The position numbers were made by a program, and so were the translations under genes. Positions 36,482 to 45,349 of a DNA stretch of 64,000 nt are shown piece after piece (position 1 is the stretch's first letter; the number at the start of each line of letters is the position of its first letter). This DNA is from Adhaeribacter arboris. Its GTDB lineage: Bacteria > Bacteroidota > Bacteroidia > Cytophagales > Hymenobacteraceae. The notes beneath the pieces are model-generated. The model saw only the letters and a list, made by a program, of their open reading frames with translations. It was not told the origin of the DNA and made no database searches. Where the stretch lies: NCBI RefSeq assembly GCF_003023845.1, contig NZ_PYFT01000001.1, positions 1,116,001 through 1,180,000 on the forward strand, in the 5' to 3' direction.

Positions 36482-36704
36482 TTTTCTCTATTTTCTGGTT
36501 TAGATATAAGGCTAAAGTAGTATATTGTTATGATTTATAAAAATTTTCAAAGTTAAATTTAGATTGTTTTTGTAAATATATTTTCCGGCTTACGTATTAA
36601 GGAAATTATTTCAGCCGGATTTCGTTAAAAATCAGGGTAAATATAACTGGCAAACCTGGTGATTGTTTATCTTACATTCTACTTTCTGAAGCTACCTGCT
36701 ATCG

Positions 36705-37622
36705 ATGAAAAATACGCCCACTATTGATTTGGCCGCTATCCGCCGGTTTGAGAATCTTGAATTTTTAGCTAAACAATTAGTAGCCGGATTTATTACCGGT
36801 TTGCACCAATCTCCTTACCACGGGTTTTCGGTGGAGTTTTCGGAACACCGGCTCTACAACAGCGGCGAAAGTACCCGCCACATGGACTGGAAAGTTTTTG
36901 CCCGGACCGATAAATTGTTTGTGAAGCGCTACGAAGAAGAAACCAATTTGCGTTGTCATTTACTAGTCGATGTTTCACCTTCGATGTATTATCCGGTGGA
37001 AACTTACGGTAAAATTGCCTTTAGTGCCTTAAGTGCGGCCGCCATTGCCGTAATGCTTCAAAAACAGCGCGATGCGGTAGGTTTGGTTACTTTTTCAGAT
37101 AGAATTAATTTGCAAACGCCGGTAAAATCGACGAGTACGCACTTACATACTTTGTTGCTCAATCTACAGCAGGTATTGCAGCAACCTACGCCTACTAAAA
37201 CCACCGAAACGGCCACGGTGATTCACCAAATTGCGCAGCAAATTCCGAAACGCTCTTTAGTAATTATTTTTAGCGATATGTTGGGCCGCTCCGATGATTC
37301 CTCGGCCCTATTCGCGGCATTACAGCATTTAAAGCACCAGAACCACGAAGTATTGCTGTTTCACGTAATGGACAAACGCACCGAAGAACAATTTGAGTTT
37401 GCCGAACGCCCCTATACTTTTGTGGACGTTGAATCCGGTGAAGAAATTAAGCTGCAGCCTTCGCAGGTAAAAGCGCAGTATCAAGCGGCCATTAACCAGT
37501 TTAAACAGGATTTAGCTTTAAAATGCGGCCAATACAAAATTGATTTTATTCCGGTAGATATTTCGGAACCCTTCGATAAAGTACTGCAATCTTACTTGAT
37601 TAAACGGGCAAAAGTAAAGTAG
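36705..37622 (+). CDS. DUF58 domain protein
   Basis: 305 residues. The DUF58 signature is HMDWKVFARTDKLFVKRYEE at residues 59-78, followed by a von Willebrand A-like fold with the metal motif DVSPSM (89-94) and a second part, SLVIIFSDMLG. DUF58 proteins are usually encoded beside MoxR ATPases and VWA proteins; this copy is alone, although a second DUF58 gene sits in an operon at 50732. Exact function is unknown. Its stop codon abuts an inverted-repeat element. Confidence 0.85.
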   Translation: MKNTPTIDLAAIRRFENLEFLAKQLVAGFITGLHQSPYHGFSVEFSEHRLYNSGESTRHMDWKVFARTDKLFVKRYEEETNLRCHLLVDVSPSMYYPVETYGKIAFSALSAAAIAVMLQKQRDAVGLVTFSDRINLQTPVKSTSTHLHTLLLNLQQVLQQPTPTKTTETATVIHQIAQQIPKRSLVIIFSDMLGRSDDSSALFAALQHLKHQNHEVLLFHVMDKRTEEQFEFAERPYTFVDVESGEEIKLQPSQVKAQYQAAINQFKQDLALKCGQYKIDFIPVDISEPFDKVLQSYLIKRAKVK

Positions 37623-37896
37623 TTATTAGTCCACAGTCAACGGTCCACGGACGATGGATTAAAGATGAATTGCTGGATTATTAGTTCTCCTGGAAAGACA
37701 AGATACTTCCTGGGTTTTCGCAAAAATATCAAAATGCCCACTTTTGAAGGCGTAGGGGAATAATGAGTTAGTAAAAACGTTCATTTGGCAAAAGGTCTGA
37801 CTTCTTTAGATCCACTTAGAAACTTTATTTTAATTATAACTTTTCAACAATCCAACAATTCATCAATGGACTGTCGACTGTGGTCTATTGACTAAC
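37622..37896. repeat. Intergenic inverted repeat (TAGTCCACAGTC-word type)
   Basis: The left arm (37622-37660) reads TTAGTCCACAGTCAACGG and the right arm (37862-37896) has TCGACTGTGGTCTATTGACT, complementary with a few mismatches. An inner pair, AATTGCTGGATTATT near 37670 and AATCCAACAATTCATC near 37850, extends it. The element starts at the last base of the DUF58 stop codon and its right arm overlaps the stop codon of the AlkA gene (37885). It shares words with the elements at 13849 and 26162. Confidence 0.65.
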
Positions 37897-38496
37897 ATCC
37901 AGCGACTGCCATAAGTATTTACAGGCAATACTCCGGTAGGGGCGCCAGTTTTCCGCAATTTCGCGCATTTGGGCGAATAAAGTTTTACCGGTAGCTTCTA
38001 AACCGTAGGCTTTTTTCATCGCATTTTGAATACCTAAATCCAAAACCGGAAATACATCCGGCCGGTCTAAAGCAAACATTAAAATCATTTCTACGGTCCA
38101 GCGGCCTACTCCTTTAATTTGGGTAAGATGCGCAATTAAGGCTTCGTCCTCTAAGGCATTCACAAATGCATGTTCCAGTTGTCCGGTTTCTTTAAAAGCG
38201 GCTACGTTCCGGATGTAATTTAATTTTTGGTAAGATAAACCCACACTGCGCAAAGTGTCATCGGGTAAAGCTTGCAGCAATTCTGGATACGGGTATTGTT
38301 CGGGAAAAAGATTTAAAAAACGGTTTTTAATAATGTTGGCTACTTTTGTGGAAAGTTGCTGACTAATTATAGAACTAAGTAAACTCAGATAAATATCCGT
38401 ACGCGCCGATGATTGGATAACAGGCCGGCCCTCCATAATACTAGCCAGAATTGTATCCCGCATTAAAACAGATTGCCAATCTAAAATAAGAGTCAT
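37885..38496 (-). CDS. DNA-3-methyladenine glycosylase II family (AlkA-like)
   Basis: A helix-hairpin-helix glycosylase of 203 residues that removes alkylated bases from DNA. The HhH motif is LTQIKGVGRWTVEMILMFAL, and the catalytic Asp is Asp153 in FPVLDLGI. It lacks the N-terminal TBP-like domain of E. coli AlkA, so it resembles the shorter DNA-3-methyladenine glycosylases common in Bacteroidota. It is the last of three minus-strand genes (threonine aldolase, GNAT, AlkA) with gaps of 5 and 9 bp, an operon. Confidence 0.9.
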   Translation of the reverse strand: MTLILDWQSVLMRDTILASIMEGRPVIQSSARTDIYLSLLSSIISQQLSTKVANIIKNRFLNLFPEQYPYPELLQALPDDTLRSVGLSYQKLNYIRNVAAFKETGQLEHAFVNALEDEALIAHLTQIKGVGRWTVEMILMFALDRPDVFPVLDLGIQNAMKKAYGLEATGKTLFAQMREIAENWRPYRSIACKYLWQSLDVSQ

Positions 38497-38505
38497 AAAC
38501 TTCTA

Positions 38506-39060
38506 TTAAGCAATTAAGGTCAAATCTTTACTTAAAATCAGATTTTGATACGGAATGCCTGACACGTAAAAAGTATAATTTTGGCGCGGCTTAAAACCTA
38601 ACTTCTCGTAAAAAGAAAGCGCTAGTTGATTGTTTTGCCAGACAGATAACCAGATTACCGCATACTCTTTGTTTTTACAATGGTTTTCAACGAATTGGTA
38701 AAGTTGGTGGCCAATACCTTGCCCAATGTAATTTTGCAAAACATAAATCCGCTCTAGTTCAGTAGCATTACCATTTTTAAGAACTTCCGGCGGGCGATCA
38801 TCCCTGACTTTAGCATAACCCACCGGAGTTTTTGCTAAAAAAACTAAAAAGTAAGTAGCGGCATTTTGTTCTATTTCGGAGGTTATTTTTTCTTTTTGAA
38901 AAGCAGCGGCCAAATAGGTGAGCATGGCTTGTTTGGGTACTACTTTATAAAAAGTTTCTAAGAAAGTTCTCCTACCCAATTCTGCTAAAACAGGTGCATC
39001 GACCGGTTCGCCTAACCGAATAATTAATTCTGCTTCGGAGAAAAGTGGGCCAAGTGGCAT
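38506..39060 (-). CDS. GNAT family N-acetyltransferase
   Basis: 184 residues with the acetyl-CoA-binding segment ELERIYVLQNYIGQGIGHQL (motif A, Q-x-x-G-x-G type) and the motif B region AVIWLSVWQNNQLALSFYEK LGF. Acceptor unknown. It lies 5 bp after the threonine aldolase gene and 9 bp before the glycosylase gene, so the three are likely one transcript. Confidence 0.85.
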   Translation of the reverse strand: MPLGPLFSEAELIIRLGEPVDAPVLAELGRRTFLETFYKVVPKQAMLTYLAAAFQKEKITSEIEQNAATYFLVFLAKTPVGYAKVRDDRPPEVLKNGNATELERIYVLQNYIGQGIGHQLYQFVENHCKNKEYAVIWLSVWQNNQLALSFYEKLGFKPRQNYTFYVSGIPYQNLILSKDLTLIA

Positions 39061-39065
39061 TTCAT

Positions 39066-40091
39066 TTAAAATTTTAAATTTAGTAATACGTGTAGGGTGT
39101 GATCTAACATATCATCGGTAAAATCTAAATGCGTTACCAAGCGAATACTTTGCGGACCAAAATCTAAAGCTAATACATTTTGTTCCGCCAACTTCTGCAG
39201 AAATTGTTTCTCGGTAATTTGGTCTATTAACCTAAAAATAACAATGTTGGTATCTACGGGTTGAATACTTTGAACAAAAAAACAGTTCTGCAGGGTTTCA
39301 GCTAAGATTTTTGCTTTTACGTGATCTTCAACTAAACGACTCACGTGATTATCTAAGGCGTAAATACCGGCGGCAGCCAAATAACCCGCCTGTCGCATTC
39401 CACCGCCAAAAACCTTACGGATGCGCCGGGCTTTCTGAATAAATTCTTTACTCCCCACTAATACCGAACCTACCGGAGTTCCTAAACCTTTGGATAAGCA
39501 AACCGAAATGCTATCAAAATATTGGCCATAGAATTGGGGCTGTTCATTGGCGGCAACCAGCGCGTTAAAAACCCGAGCGCCATCTAAATGAAAAGCTAAA
39601 TTGTTTTCCTGACACACTGCGGCAATTGCCGCAATTTCAGGTAAAGTATAGTAAGAACCGCCGCCTTTATTAGAAGTGTTTTCCAAAGAAACCAGTTTCG
39701 ATAAGGGATAGTGGATATTGTTGGGCCGAATGCCACTCCGGACCATTGCGGGAGTGATTTTACCGCGTTCACCGTGTAATAAATAAACCGATGCTCCGGA
39801 GTTAGCAGCAATTCCACCGCCTTCGTACTGGTAAATGTGAGAAGTATAATCGCAAATAACTTCCGAAAGCGGTTCGGTATGAGCTTTTATAGCAATCTGA
39901 TTCGTCATGGTGCCGGAAGGGCAAAAAAGGCCGGCTTCCAGATTAAATAAGTGGGCTGTTTTTTCTTCGAGCGCGTTTACGCTTGGGTCCTCACCAAAAA
40001 CATCGTCGCCCACGGGAGCAGCAAACATAGCCTCTAACATGGCAGGTGTAGGCCTCGTAACGGTATCGCTGCGTAAATCGGGTATAAGCAT
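39066..40091 (-). CDS. Low-specificity L-threonine aldolase family
   Basis: A PLP enzyme (fold type I) of 341 residues that splits L-threonine and L-allo-threonine to glycine and acetaldehyde. It starts with LRSDTVTRPTPAMLEAMFAA and GDDVFGEDPSVNALEE, both hallmarks. HLDGARVFNALVA provides the cofactor Asp/Arg contacts, and the Schiff-base lysine is Lys201 in CLSKGLGTPVGSVL. It is the first gene of a three-gene minus-strand operon. Confidence 0.92.
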   Translation of the reverse strand: MLIPDLRSDTVTRPTPAMLEAMFAAPVGDDVFGEDPSVNALEEKTAHLFNLEAGLFCPSGTMTNQIAIKAHTEPLSEVICDYTSHIYQYEGGGIAANSGASVYLLHGERGKITPAMVRSGIRPNNIHYPLSKLVSLENTSNKGGGSYYTLPEIAAIAAVCQENNLAFHLDGARVFNALVAANEQPQFYGQYFDSISVCLSKGLGTPVGSVLVGSKEFIQKARRIRKVFGGGMRQAGYLAAAGIYALDNHVSRLVEDHVKAKILAETLQNCFFVQSIQPVDTNIVIFRLIDQITEKQFLQKLAEQNVLALDFGPQSIRLVTHLDFTDDMLDHTLHVLLNLKF

Positions 40092-40267
40092 GCGTAGATT
40101 AATAAACTTTAAATAGAAGGTTAATATAAAAGGTAAAATTACGGGTGGGTTAACCTACTTGCAACTTCTTAAGCTAGTATATTGCCGGTAAGGCCCTATT
40201 TAACTAGCCAAAGAAATAAATAGTAGAAATAACAGAGTAGGGACTTACAGGCTTTAAAACAGAATTT

Positions 40268-40299
40268 TTTGAAAATGTAAAATTAAAATCTTAATTTTG
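40268..40299 (+). promoter_or_regulatory. Bacteroidota-type promoter for the small basic protein gene
   Basis: TTTG at 40268-40271, 20 bases, then TAATTTTG at 40292-40299: a full match to the TTTG-N(19-21)-TAnnTTTG pattern. The ATG is 25 bp downstream. Confidence 0.7.
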
Positions 40300-40323
40300 C
40301 GGTTCAATTATAAAATTAGAAAG

Positions 40324-40518
40324 ATGGCAGTTACCAGACTTAAAAGAAAAGATCGTAAAAATAAAGCAAGAGCCAATAACAAGCAGCGTATCATCAAGCA
40401 ATTATTAGCTACTCCGGTTATTAAAAATGTAGATGTAGAAGCGCTCAAAGCTCAATTTTCAGTTTCAACCCCCGCTACTACAACTGCTACAGCTACCACT
40501 ACCGAAGCAGCTGCTGAG
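40324..40518 (+). CDS. Small basic protein of unknown function (65 residues)
   Basis: 65 residues from the ATG at 40324; an upstream in-frame codon at 40297 would lie in the promoter. The N-terminal 35 residues are very basic (VTRLKRKDRKNKARANNKQR), the rest is Ala/Thr-rich and ends in an acidic EAAAE tail. I believe similar small proteins are conserved in Cytophagales, but I cannot name a family. A strong promoter and a following hairpin support a real gene. Its charge suggests nucleic-acid or ribosome association, which is inference. The stop codon TAA is at 40519-40521. Confidence 0.7.
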
Positions 40519-40595
40519 TAATTTTTCTTACGTTAACTTTTTCTTGTGAAGTTAACTGCCTCCTGCTTTCGGTATATATCTAAAAAGATTTGAAT

Positions 40596-40628
40596 AAGTG
40601 TATTTGCTCCGGCAGGTACACTTTTTAT
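40596..40628 (+). terminator. Hairpin terminator after the small basic protein gene
   Basis: AAGTGTA (40596-40602) pairs with TACACTT (40617-40623) and is followed by TTTATTTT on the plus strand. Inner bases may extend pairing. It lies between converging genes. Confidence 0.65.
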
Positions 40629-40629
40629 T

Positions 40630-41124
40630 TTAAGCCCGTTTTCCTAATTCTACTACTTTTAATTCGCTTATCTTTCCTTCGTTTATATTAAAGGTAACCA
40701 GCGTTCGTATTTTATGAAAACCATGTCGGCCGGCCGCTCCTGGGTTGATATGTAATAAGTGATTGGTTTTATCGGGCATAATTTTAAGAATATGCGAATG
40801 CCCGCAGATAAACAATTGCGGCGGATTTACTTTAATTTCTGCCCGAATGTCCGGATTGTATTTACCGGGGTAGCCACCAATATGCGTCATTAACACATCC
40901 AGTCCTGAACAAGTAAACCGCAAAGTTTTAGGATGAATGGAACGGATAGTTCTATCATCAATATTGCCGTACACGCCGCGAAGTGGTTTTAAGGCCGACA
41001 GTGTTTCTGAAACAGCTACATCCCCAAAATCACCGGCATGCCATATTTCATCACAATCGTGTAAATGCCCTAATATCTGCTCATCCAAATAACTGTGTGT
41101 ATCCGAGAGCAGGCCGATTTTCAT
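40630..41124 (-). CDS. YfcE/MJ0936-type metallophosphoesterase
   Basis: 164 residues of the calcineurin-like phosphodiesterase superfamily. The metal-binding motifs are GLLSDTHSYLD, HAGDFGD, GNIDD and ICGHSH, with the histidine-rich end HINPGAAGRHG. Members hydrolyse phosphodiesters; the natural substrate of this type is unclear. It lies after an inverted-repeat element that separates it from pyrE. Confidence 0.9.
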   Translation of the reverse strand: MKIGLLSDTHSYLDEQILGHLHDCDEIWHAGDFGDVAVSETLSALKPLRGVYGNIDDRTIRSIHPKTLRFTCSGLDVLMTHIGGYPGKYNPDIRAEIKVNPPQLFICGHSHILKIMPDKTNHLLHINPGAAGRHGFHKIRTLVTFNINEGKISELKVVELGKRA

Positions 41125-41128
41125 AGGT

Positions 41129-41327
41129 GTTGGTTAGAAAGTTGAAAAGTTAGAAGGTTGGAAAGTTGAAAAATTAGAAGGAAAGTTGAAAAGTTAGATG
41201 AATATGGTTATGAAGTTTTTTGCGGTAAACTAGTGCCTGGAAAATACTCGCATGCTTGCTAAAAGAAACAAAAAAATTTATCTAACTAGAAAATAACTTT
41301 TCAACTTTCTAACCTTTCAACTAATAA
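41129..41327. repeat. Intergenic inverted repeat (GTTAGAAAGTTGAAAAG-word type), best-paired copy
   Basis: Bases 41132-41152 are perfectly complementary to 41294-41314 (21 bp). The left arm continues to 41200 as further copies of AAGTTGAAAAGTTAGAAGG-like words. The right arm runs into pyrE, whose stop codon (41317-41319) and last residues are within it. The left end is 4 bp from the start of the phosphodiesterase gene. The centre of about 140 bp is AT-rich and has no open frame. Confidence 0.8.
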
Positions 41328-41964
41328 CTTTCCCCCAGGTTGCCGGACTTTTGCGCCAATCGGAGAGGGTTTGTAAGGCGCTGGCCGTTATGTAGCCTTG
41401 CTCCAGGGCAATACCTAATAAGTTTTGATAATTGCTTAAGGTATAGAAAGGAATGCTGGCTTCGGTAAACGTTTTGGTGGCTACCTCGAAACCGTAGGTG
41501 AAAATGGCAACCATTCCTATAACTTCGGCACCGGCTTCCTGAACGGCTTTGGCCGCCTTTAACGAGCTTCCTCCCGTAGATATTAAATCTTCCACTAACA
41601 CTACTTGTTGGCCTTCCCGCAATCTTCCTTCTATTTGGTTACCCATTCCATGACCTTTTGGCTCCGGACGAACGTATATATAAGGCAGATCGAGGACATC
41701 GGCCACTAAGGCTCCCTGAGCAATACCAGCTGTGGCAACTCCCGCAATTACTTCGGCCTGCGGAAATTGTTCGGAGATTAATTCGGCTAAACGTTTCTTA
41801 ATAAAAGTACGAATAGTGGGGAAAGAAAGCGTAACGCGATTATCACAATAAATGGGTGAGTTCCAGCCAGAGCTCCAGGTAAAGGGGTTATCCGGGCGAA
41901 GTTTTACCGCTTCGGTCTCGAGCAGGAACGAAGCTACTTTAAGGGCAGTTTCCGACTTTTGCAT
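41317..41964 (-). CDS. pyrE: Orotate phosphoribosyltransferase
   Basis: PyrE adds a ribose phosphate to orotate, the fifth step of UMP synthesis. 215 residues. It has TWSSGWNSPIYCDNR, a substrate loop; EVIAGVATAGIAQGAL; and the PRPP motif VVLVEDLISTGGSSLKAA. The last residues (GKVIS) and stop codon fall in the arm of an intergenic inverted repeat. The Nudix gene lies divergently upstream, with about 110 bp between. Confidence 0.94.
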   Translation of the reverse strand: MQKSETALKVASFLLETEAVKLRPDNPFTWSSGWNSPIYCDNRVTLSFPTIRTFIKKRLAELISEQFPQAEVIAGVATAGIAQGALVADVLDLPYIYVRPEPKGHGMGNQIEGRLREGQQVVLVEDLISTGGSSLKAAKAVQEAGAEVIGMVAIFTYGFEVATKTFTEASIPFYTLSNYQNLLGIALEQGYITASALQTLSDWRKSPATWGKVIS

Positions 41965-42077
41965 GACCGAAAGTACGTAATAATTTTTCAGTTTTTTTAC
42001 GAGCTCTTGTTTTTGTTTCCGGATTATTCTTTATTGATTTGTAAAAACAATATTTACCTTCAGCTAAAACTTTCTCG

Positions 42078-42758
42078 ATGAACGTTTTCATTAACGATAT
42101 TCCTCTGATTATTAAAAGAACCAGTGAGAAGGTATTTAAACACCATTACGACTTAATTCTGGACGAAAGCTCTTCTTTTACTTCTAAAGATTTAGTAGGA
42201 GATGTTCTTATCCGGAATGTGGGTGACGCTACTATCGACCGGATGGTGCGGCTAATGGAAGTTAAAAAATTAAAAAAATTAAACTCCCTTACCTTAATTA
42301 CTGATAAAAAAAACCGGCTCATCCGGCACCTGAAAGATCAGTTTAAAATTGTGAAAGCCGCTGGCGGATTAGTGGTGAAAGAAGGTAAAATCTTAATGAT
42401 TCATCGCTTGGGTATGTGGGATTTGCCGAAAGGTAAATTGAAAAAAACGGAAGATGAACGCGAAGGGGCTATTCGGGAAGTAGAGGAGGAGTGCAACATT
42501 CGAGTAGAAACCACCGATAAACTGCCTAAAACCTGGCATTCGTACGCTTATAAAGGCAATAAAATTCTGAAAAAAACCAGCTGGTACGTGATGAATTGCC
42601 TGGATGATTCGATGATGAAACCGCAAGCCGAAGAATTTATTGAAGAAGTAAGATTTATGACCCCGGAAGAGGTAGAATCTGTTTTACCCGAAGCTTATGC
42701 TTCCATTGCTTTTATCATTCATTATTACCTCCGCGCGGCTAAATCCGGAATGGTATAA
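42078..42758 (+). CDS. Nudix hydrolase, two-part
   Basis: 226 residues. The C-terminal two thirds is a Nudix domain with the box starting at Gly119: GKLKKTEDEREGAIREVEEE followed by C where a Gly is usual. An N-terminal extension of about 100 residues has no motif I know. Nudix enzymes hydrolyse nucleoside diphosphates linked to X; the substrate is unknown. Its last 20 bp overlap the end of the converging coaD gene. Confidence 0.88.
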   Translation: MNVFINDIPLIIKRTSEKVFKHHYDLILDESSSFTSKDLVGDVLIRNVGDATIDRMVRLMEVKKLKKLNSLTLITDKKNRLIRHLKDQFKIVKAAGGLVVKEGKILMIHRLGMWDLPKGKLKKTEDEREGAIREVEEECNIRVETTDKLPKTWHSYAYKGNKILKKTSWYVMNCLDDSMMKPQAEEFIEEVRFMTPEEVESVLPEAYASIAFIIHYYLRAAKSGMV

Positions 42759-43191
42759 AAGCATCTACGTTGCCGCCATAAGAATGAATTTCGCGGATAA
42801 TAGACGAACTAATTGCGGCCAAGGGTGGCGAAGTAATTAAAAAAACCGTTTCTAAACCTGGATTTACGTGGCGATTGGCCTGGGCAATTGTATTCTCGTA
42901 TTCGAAATCCGTGGTATTGCGCAATCCCCGCAGCAAAAAACGGGCTCCTGTTTCCCGGGCAAAATCAGCGGTTAAACCTTTGTACGCTTGTACCCGAATA
43001 CGCTCATCAGATTTAAATAAATCAGCAATTATTTCTACCATTTTTTCTACGGGCATGTAACGTTGTTTCGTGCTGTTGTTGCCAATGGCAATAATTAACT
43101 CATCGAACAAGGCTGCGCCCCGTTGGACTACATCTAAGTGACCGTTGGTAAAAGGGTCAAAAGATCCTGGAAAAATAGCAATGCGCTTCAT
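42739..43191 (-). CDS. coaD: Phosphopantetheine adenylyltransferase (CoaD)
   Basis: CoaD transfers AMP from ATP to 4'-phosphopantetheine in coenzyme A synthesis. 150 residues, canonical length. The signature is FPGSFDPFTNGHLDVVQRG, with T15 and H18 of the TxGH nucleotide motif, then LLRGLRNTTDFEYE and SSSIIREI. Its end overlaps the converging Nudix gene by 20 bp. It is followed upstream by DUF3822, an arrangement I have seen in Bacteroidota. Confidence 0.94.
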   Translation of the reverse strand: MKRIAIFPGSFDPFTNGHLDVVQRGAALFDELIIAIGNNSTKQRYMPVEKMVEIIADLFKSDERIRVQAYKGLTADFARETGARFLLRGLRNTTDFEYENTIAQANRHVNPGLETVFLITSPPLAAISSSIIREIHSYGGNVDAFIPFRI

Positions 43192-43197
43192 GGAGAG

Positions 43198-43285
43198 TAG
43201 TTACAAGTTGTAAAGTTAGAAGGTAAAAAGTTTCAAGGTATATTTTGCAGCAATCTAACAATTCACCAATCCAACAATCAACTAA
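43198..43285. repeat. Word-repeat spacer between coaD and the DUF3822 gene
   Basis: The left side (43198-43240) has the words AAGTTGTAAAGTTAGAAGG and AAAGTTTCAAGG. The right side (43247-43285) has CAATCTAACAATTCACC and CAATCCAACAATC. These are the same kinds of words as in the paired elements at 41129 and 37622, but the two sides pair poorly. It fills the whole 99-bp gap. Confidence 0.4.
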
Positions 43286-43290
43286 ATAAG

Positions 43291-44178
43291 CTACTCACAA
43301 AAATGCAAACTAAATAATTCTAAGTAGCGGTGTTCAAATTGCTCTTCAAATTTATAACTGTAAGATAATCCGGAAGGTCTTTTACCCAGGTGCACGTGCC
43401 GTACGTACTTTCTTAAGATATCAAATAAATCAGAATCGTGCAGAATATCTCCCCAAATCAGCAAAGGATCCTGATCAGGGTTAAGTTTATGCTCCTGCAT
43501 TACAAAAATTACAAAATAGATAAAATCCTCCGGGCTTAAGTAGTAAAATACATTACAAAATTCCAGGTTACCATCTTTCAGTAAAATAAGCGTGAGGTAA
43601 TTCTGTTCTAAGTAAGCGTACATTTTTAATTGCGGACTGCGTTCGGTCAGATGCAGTAAGGATTCAATTAAAACGCTGGTTTGATGCCGAATTTGTATTT
43701 TTCCCGCATGAAACAACTCAATGAGTAAAGATTCAAAGTAATGTTCCATGGCAAAAACATTTACCATGTCGGTACCTTGGTGACGGTAGGCTAAAACCTG
43801 GTCGTCATTTTCATCTAATTCGGCGTGTAATTGTAAATAAGTAGCAGCTTCTTTAGCATCGTAAAGCATACCGGGTAAAAAAGTAAACTTCTGATTCTTT
43901 ACGGCCACTCGTACCTGGTGCCATCTAACCGTACTATAAAAAGCATGATCGGTAAGCAGGGTACGCAATTGCTGCACCAACTGAATGGGAGTGAATACGT
44001 TGGCTAAAACATAATCTTCGAGGGCAACAAATTTATGTCGAATAGTATCTTCGATGCCGAACCGAAAAGTATGTTTGCTGGCGGCAATGTATAAATTATA
44101 AACATCCGCATTGCTAACAGCGAAGGATTCATCGATTAGTTGCGTTTGGAGTTGGTAATTTTGGCGGATAGTAGTCAA
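43291..44178 (-). CDS. DUF3822 family protein
   Basis: 295 residues, soluble. The C-terminal region with LTLILLKDGNLEFCNVFYYL and PLLIWGDILHDSDLFDILRK looks like the end of an actin/FtsA-like ATPase fold, which is how I understand DUF3822. The family is confined to Bacteroidota and often lies next to coaD. Function is unknown. It starts 80 bp downstream of a Nudix gene in the same direction, so coaD, DUF3822 and Nudix may be coexpressed. Confidence 0.72.
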   Translation of the reverse strand: MTTIRQNYQLQTQLIDESFAVSNADVYNLYIAASKHTFRFGIEDTIRHKFVALEDYVLANVFTPIQLVQQLRTLLTDHAFYSTVRWHQVRVAVKNQKFTFLPGMLYDAKEAATYLQLHAELDENDDQVLAYRHQGTDMVNVFAMEHYFESLLIELFHAGKIQIRHQTSVLIESLLHLTERSPQLKMYAYLEQNYLTLILLKDGNLEFCNVFYYLSPEDFIYFVIFVMQEHKLNPDQDPLLIWGDILHDSDLFDILRKYVRHVHLGKRPSGLSYSYKFEEQFEHRYLELFSLHFCE

Positions 44179-44258
44179 ACGAGCGGATAGTTTTACAATT
44201 ATAAGTCTGCAAAGATAAAAATAAGCGTTTAGGTTTATTTACTTAATTTTTTCTACCA

Positions 44259-44747
44259 TTACGAAACATTGGTTTGATTGGGAATATACAGCAAATCCTC
44301 CAGTTGTTGTAAATGGTGCAAAGTTTGGTGTAGTTGGTTAAGAGGTATTTGCTGAACTTCCGGCAAAGTTTTAAAAGTGGTTTCTACGATTAATTGATTT
44401 TCCAATCCCAATTCCGGATCACGACCTGTACTTAAACTTCCACCGGTAATAGTAACTTTAAAAAAGACTTCCAGCGCGTGCAACGGTAAAGAAATAAATT
44501 CATTGATAAACAAGAAATTATCGACTCTTACATCTAAACCGGTTTCCTCTTTAAATTCCCGGATTAAAGCATTACGCATTGATTCGCCGTAGTGCAAACC
44601 TCCTCCCGGCGGCGACCACAAACCCGTCGTATTTTGCGCAAAAGGCTGATGCCGGATAAGCAAAATTTTATTTTGATGCAGGCAAATACCGCTAACCCGA
44701 ACGCGTAACTTACCGGAATAATGCGGTTCCGAAACTGAAGTTGCCAT
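44259..44747 (-). CDS. Nudix hydrolase
   Basis: 162 residues. The Nudix box is complete: GGGLHYGESMRNALIREFKE followed by ETGLDV. The N-terminal strand is KLRVRVSGICLHQNKILLIR. The class resembles ADP-ribose or 8-oxo-dGTP hydrolases; the substrate cannot be read from sequence. It is the first gene of the run towards coaD. Confidence 0.88.
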   Translation of the reverse strand: MATSVSEPHYSGKLRVRVSGICLHQNKILLIRHQPFAQNTTGLWSPPGGGLHYGESMRNALIREFKEETGLDVRVDNFLFINEFISLPLHALEVFFKVTITGGSLSTGRDPELGLENQLIVETTFKTLPEVQQIPLNQLHQTLHHLQQLEDLLYIPNQTNVS

Positions 44748-44872
44748 AATACCTTTAAAATTTAAGTAAAAATAGAATTTAAATAAACTAAAACTAGTCA
44801 GGCTAATAAGTAAAGGTTATCGGTAAAGGTAATTAAGTAGTACATTCCAATTGTGCTGTGTACTTTTGCTGC

Positions 44873-45349
44873 ATGATAAAAACCTTGAATCCTAATTTTC
44901 AAAATACCATAAACGAGAGGTTGCGAAACCAAAACTTCATGGCTTTAGTTGGTTTTGAAATCACTAAAATTGCGGAAGGTTTAGTGGAAGGCGAACTGCT
45001 CTTAACATCCAAACATCAGCAACATAGAGGCTTTGTGCATGGCGGTGTAACAGCTACCCTGGCCGATATTACGGCCGGTTTAGCCGCTGTGAGCCTGGTT
45101 CCCGCCGATCATCACGTAGTTACGGCCGATTTAAAAATTTCTTATCTAAACCCCGGCGTGGGCGAGAAACTATTTGCCCGAGGCTGGGTGTTAAAACAAG
45201 GCCGCAAACTAAATTTCTGCGAAGCGGAAGTATTCTGCCATGATTATAATAAGCCCGCCGTTTTAATAGCGAAAGCCTCGGCTATTATGGTCACTATTAC
45301 TCCAGATGAATTGGAAATTAATTCAGAGAAATTAGAAATTAAAAGTTAG
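44873..45349 (+). CDS. PaaI-type hotdog thioesterase
   Basis: 158 residues from the ATG at 44873. The motif QQHRGFVHGGVTATLADITAG (HGG turn and catalytic acidic residue) and TADLKISYLNPG are typical of acyl-CoA thioesterases. The last 15 residues (from TPDELEINSEKL) are encoded by a GAAATTAGAAATTAAAAG-like repeat and look like a read-out of an intergenic repeat arm, not domain sequence. A second hotdog gene is near menF; this copy is separate. A TACTTTTG box lies 4 bp before the ATG, but no -33 box fits. Confidence 0.85.
   Translation: MIKTLNPNFQNTINERLRNQNFMALVGFEITKIAEGLVEGELLLTSKHQQHRGFVHGGVTATLADITAGLAAVSLVPADHHVVTADLKISYLNPGVGEKLFARGWVLKQGRKLNFCEAEVFCHDYNKPAVLIAKASAIMVTITPDELEINSEKLEIKS

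Noticed and set aside
41129-41200. Tandem GTTGAAAAG words that might suggest a CRISPR or satellite array
   Set aside because: Units vary in length, have no spacers, and pair with a complementary arm; no cas genes are present.
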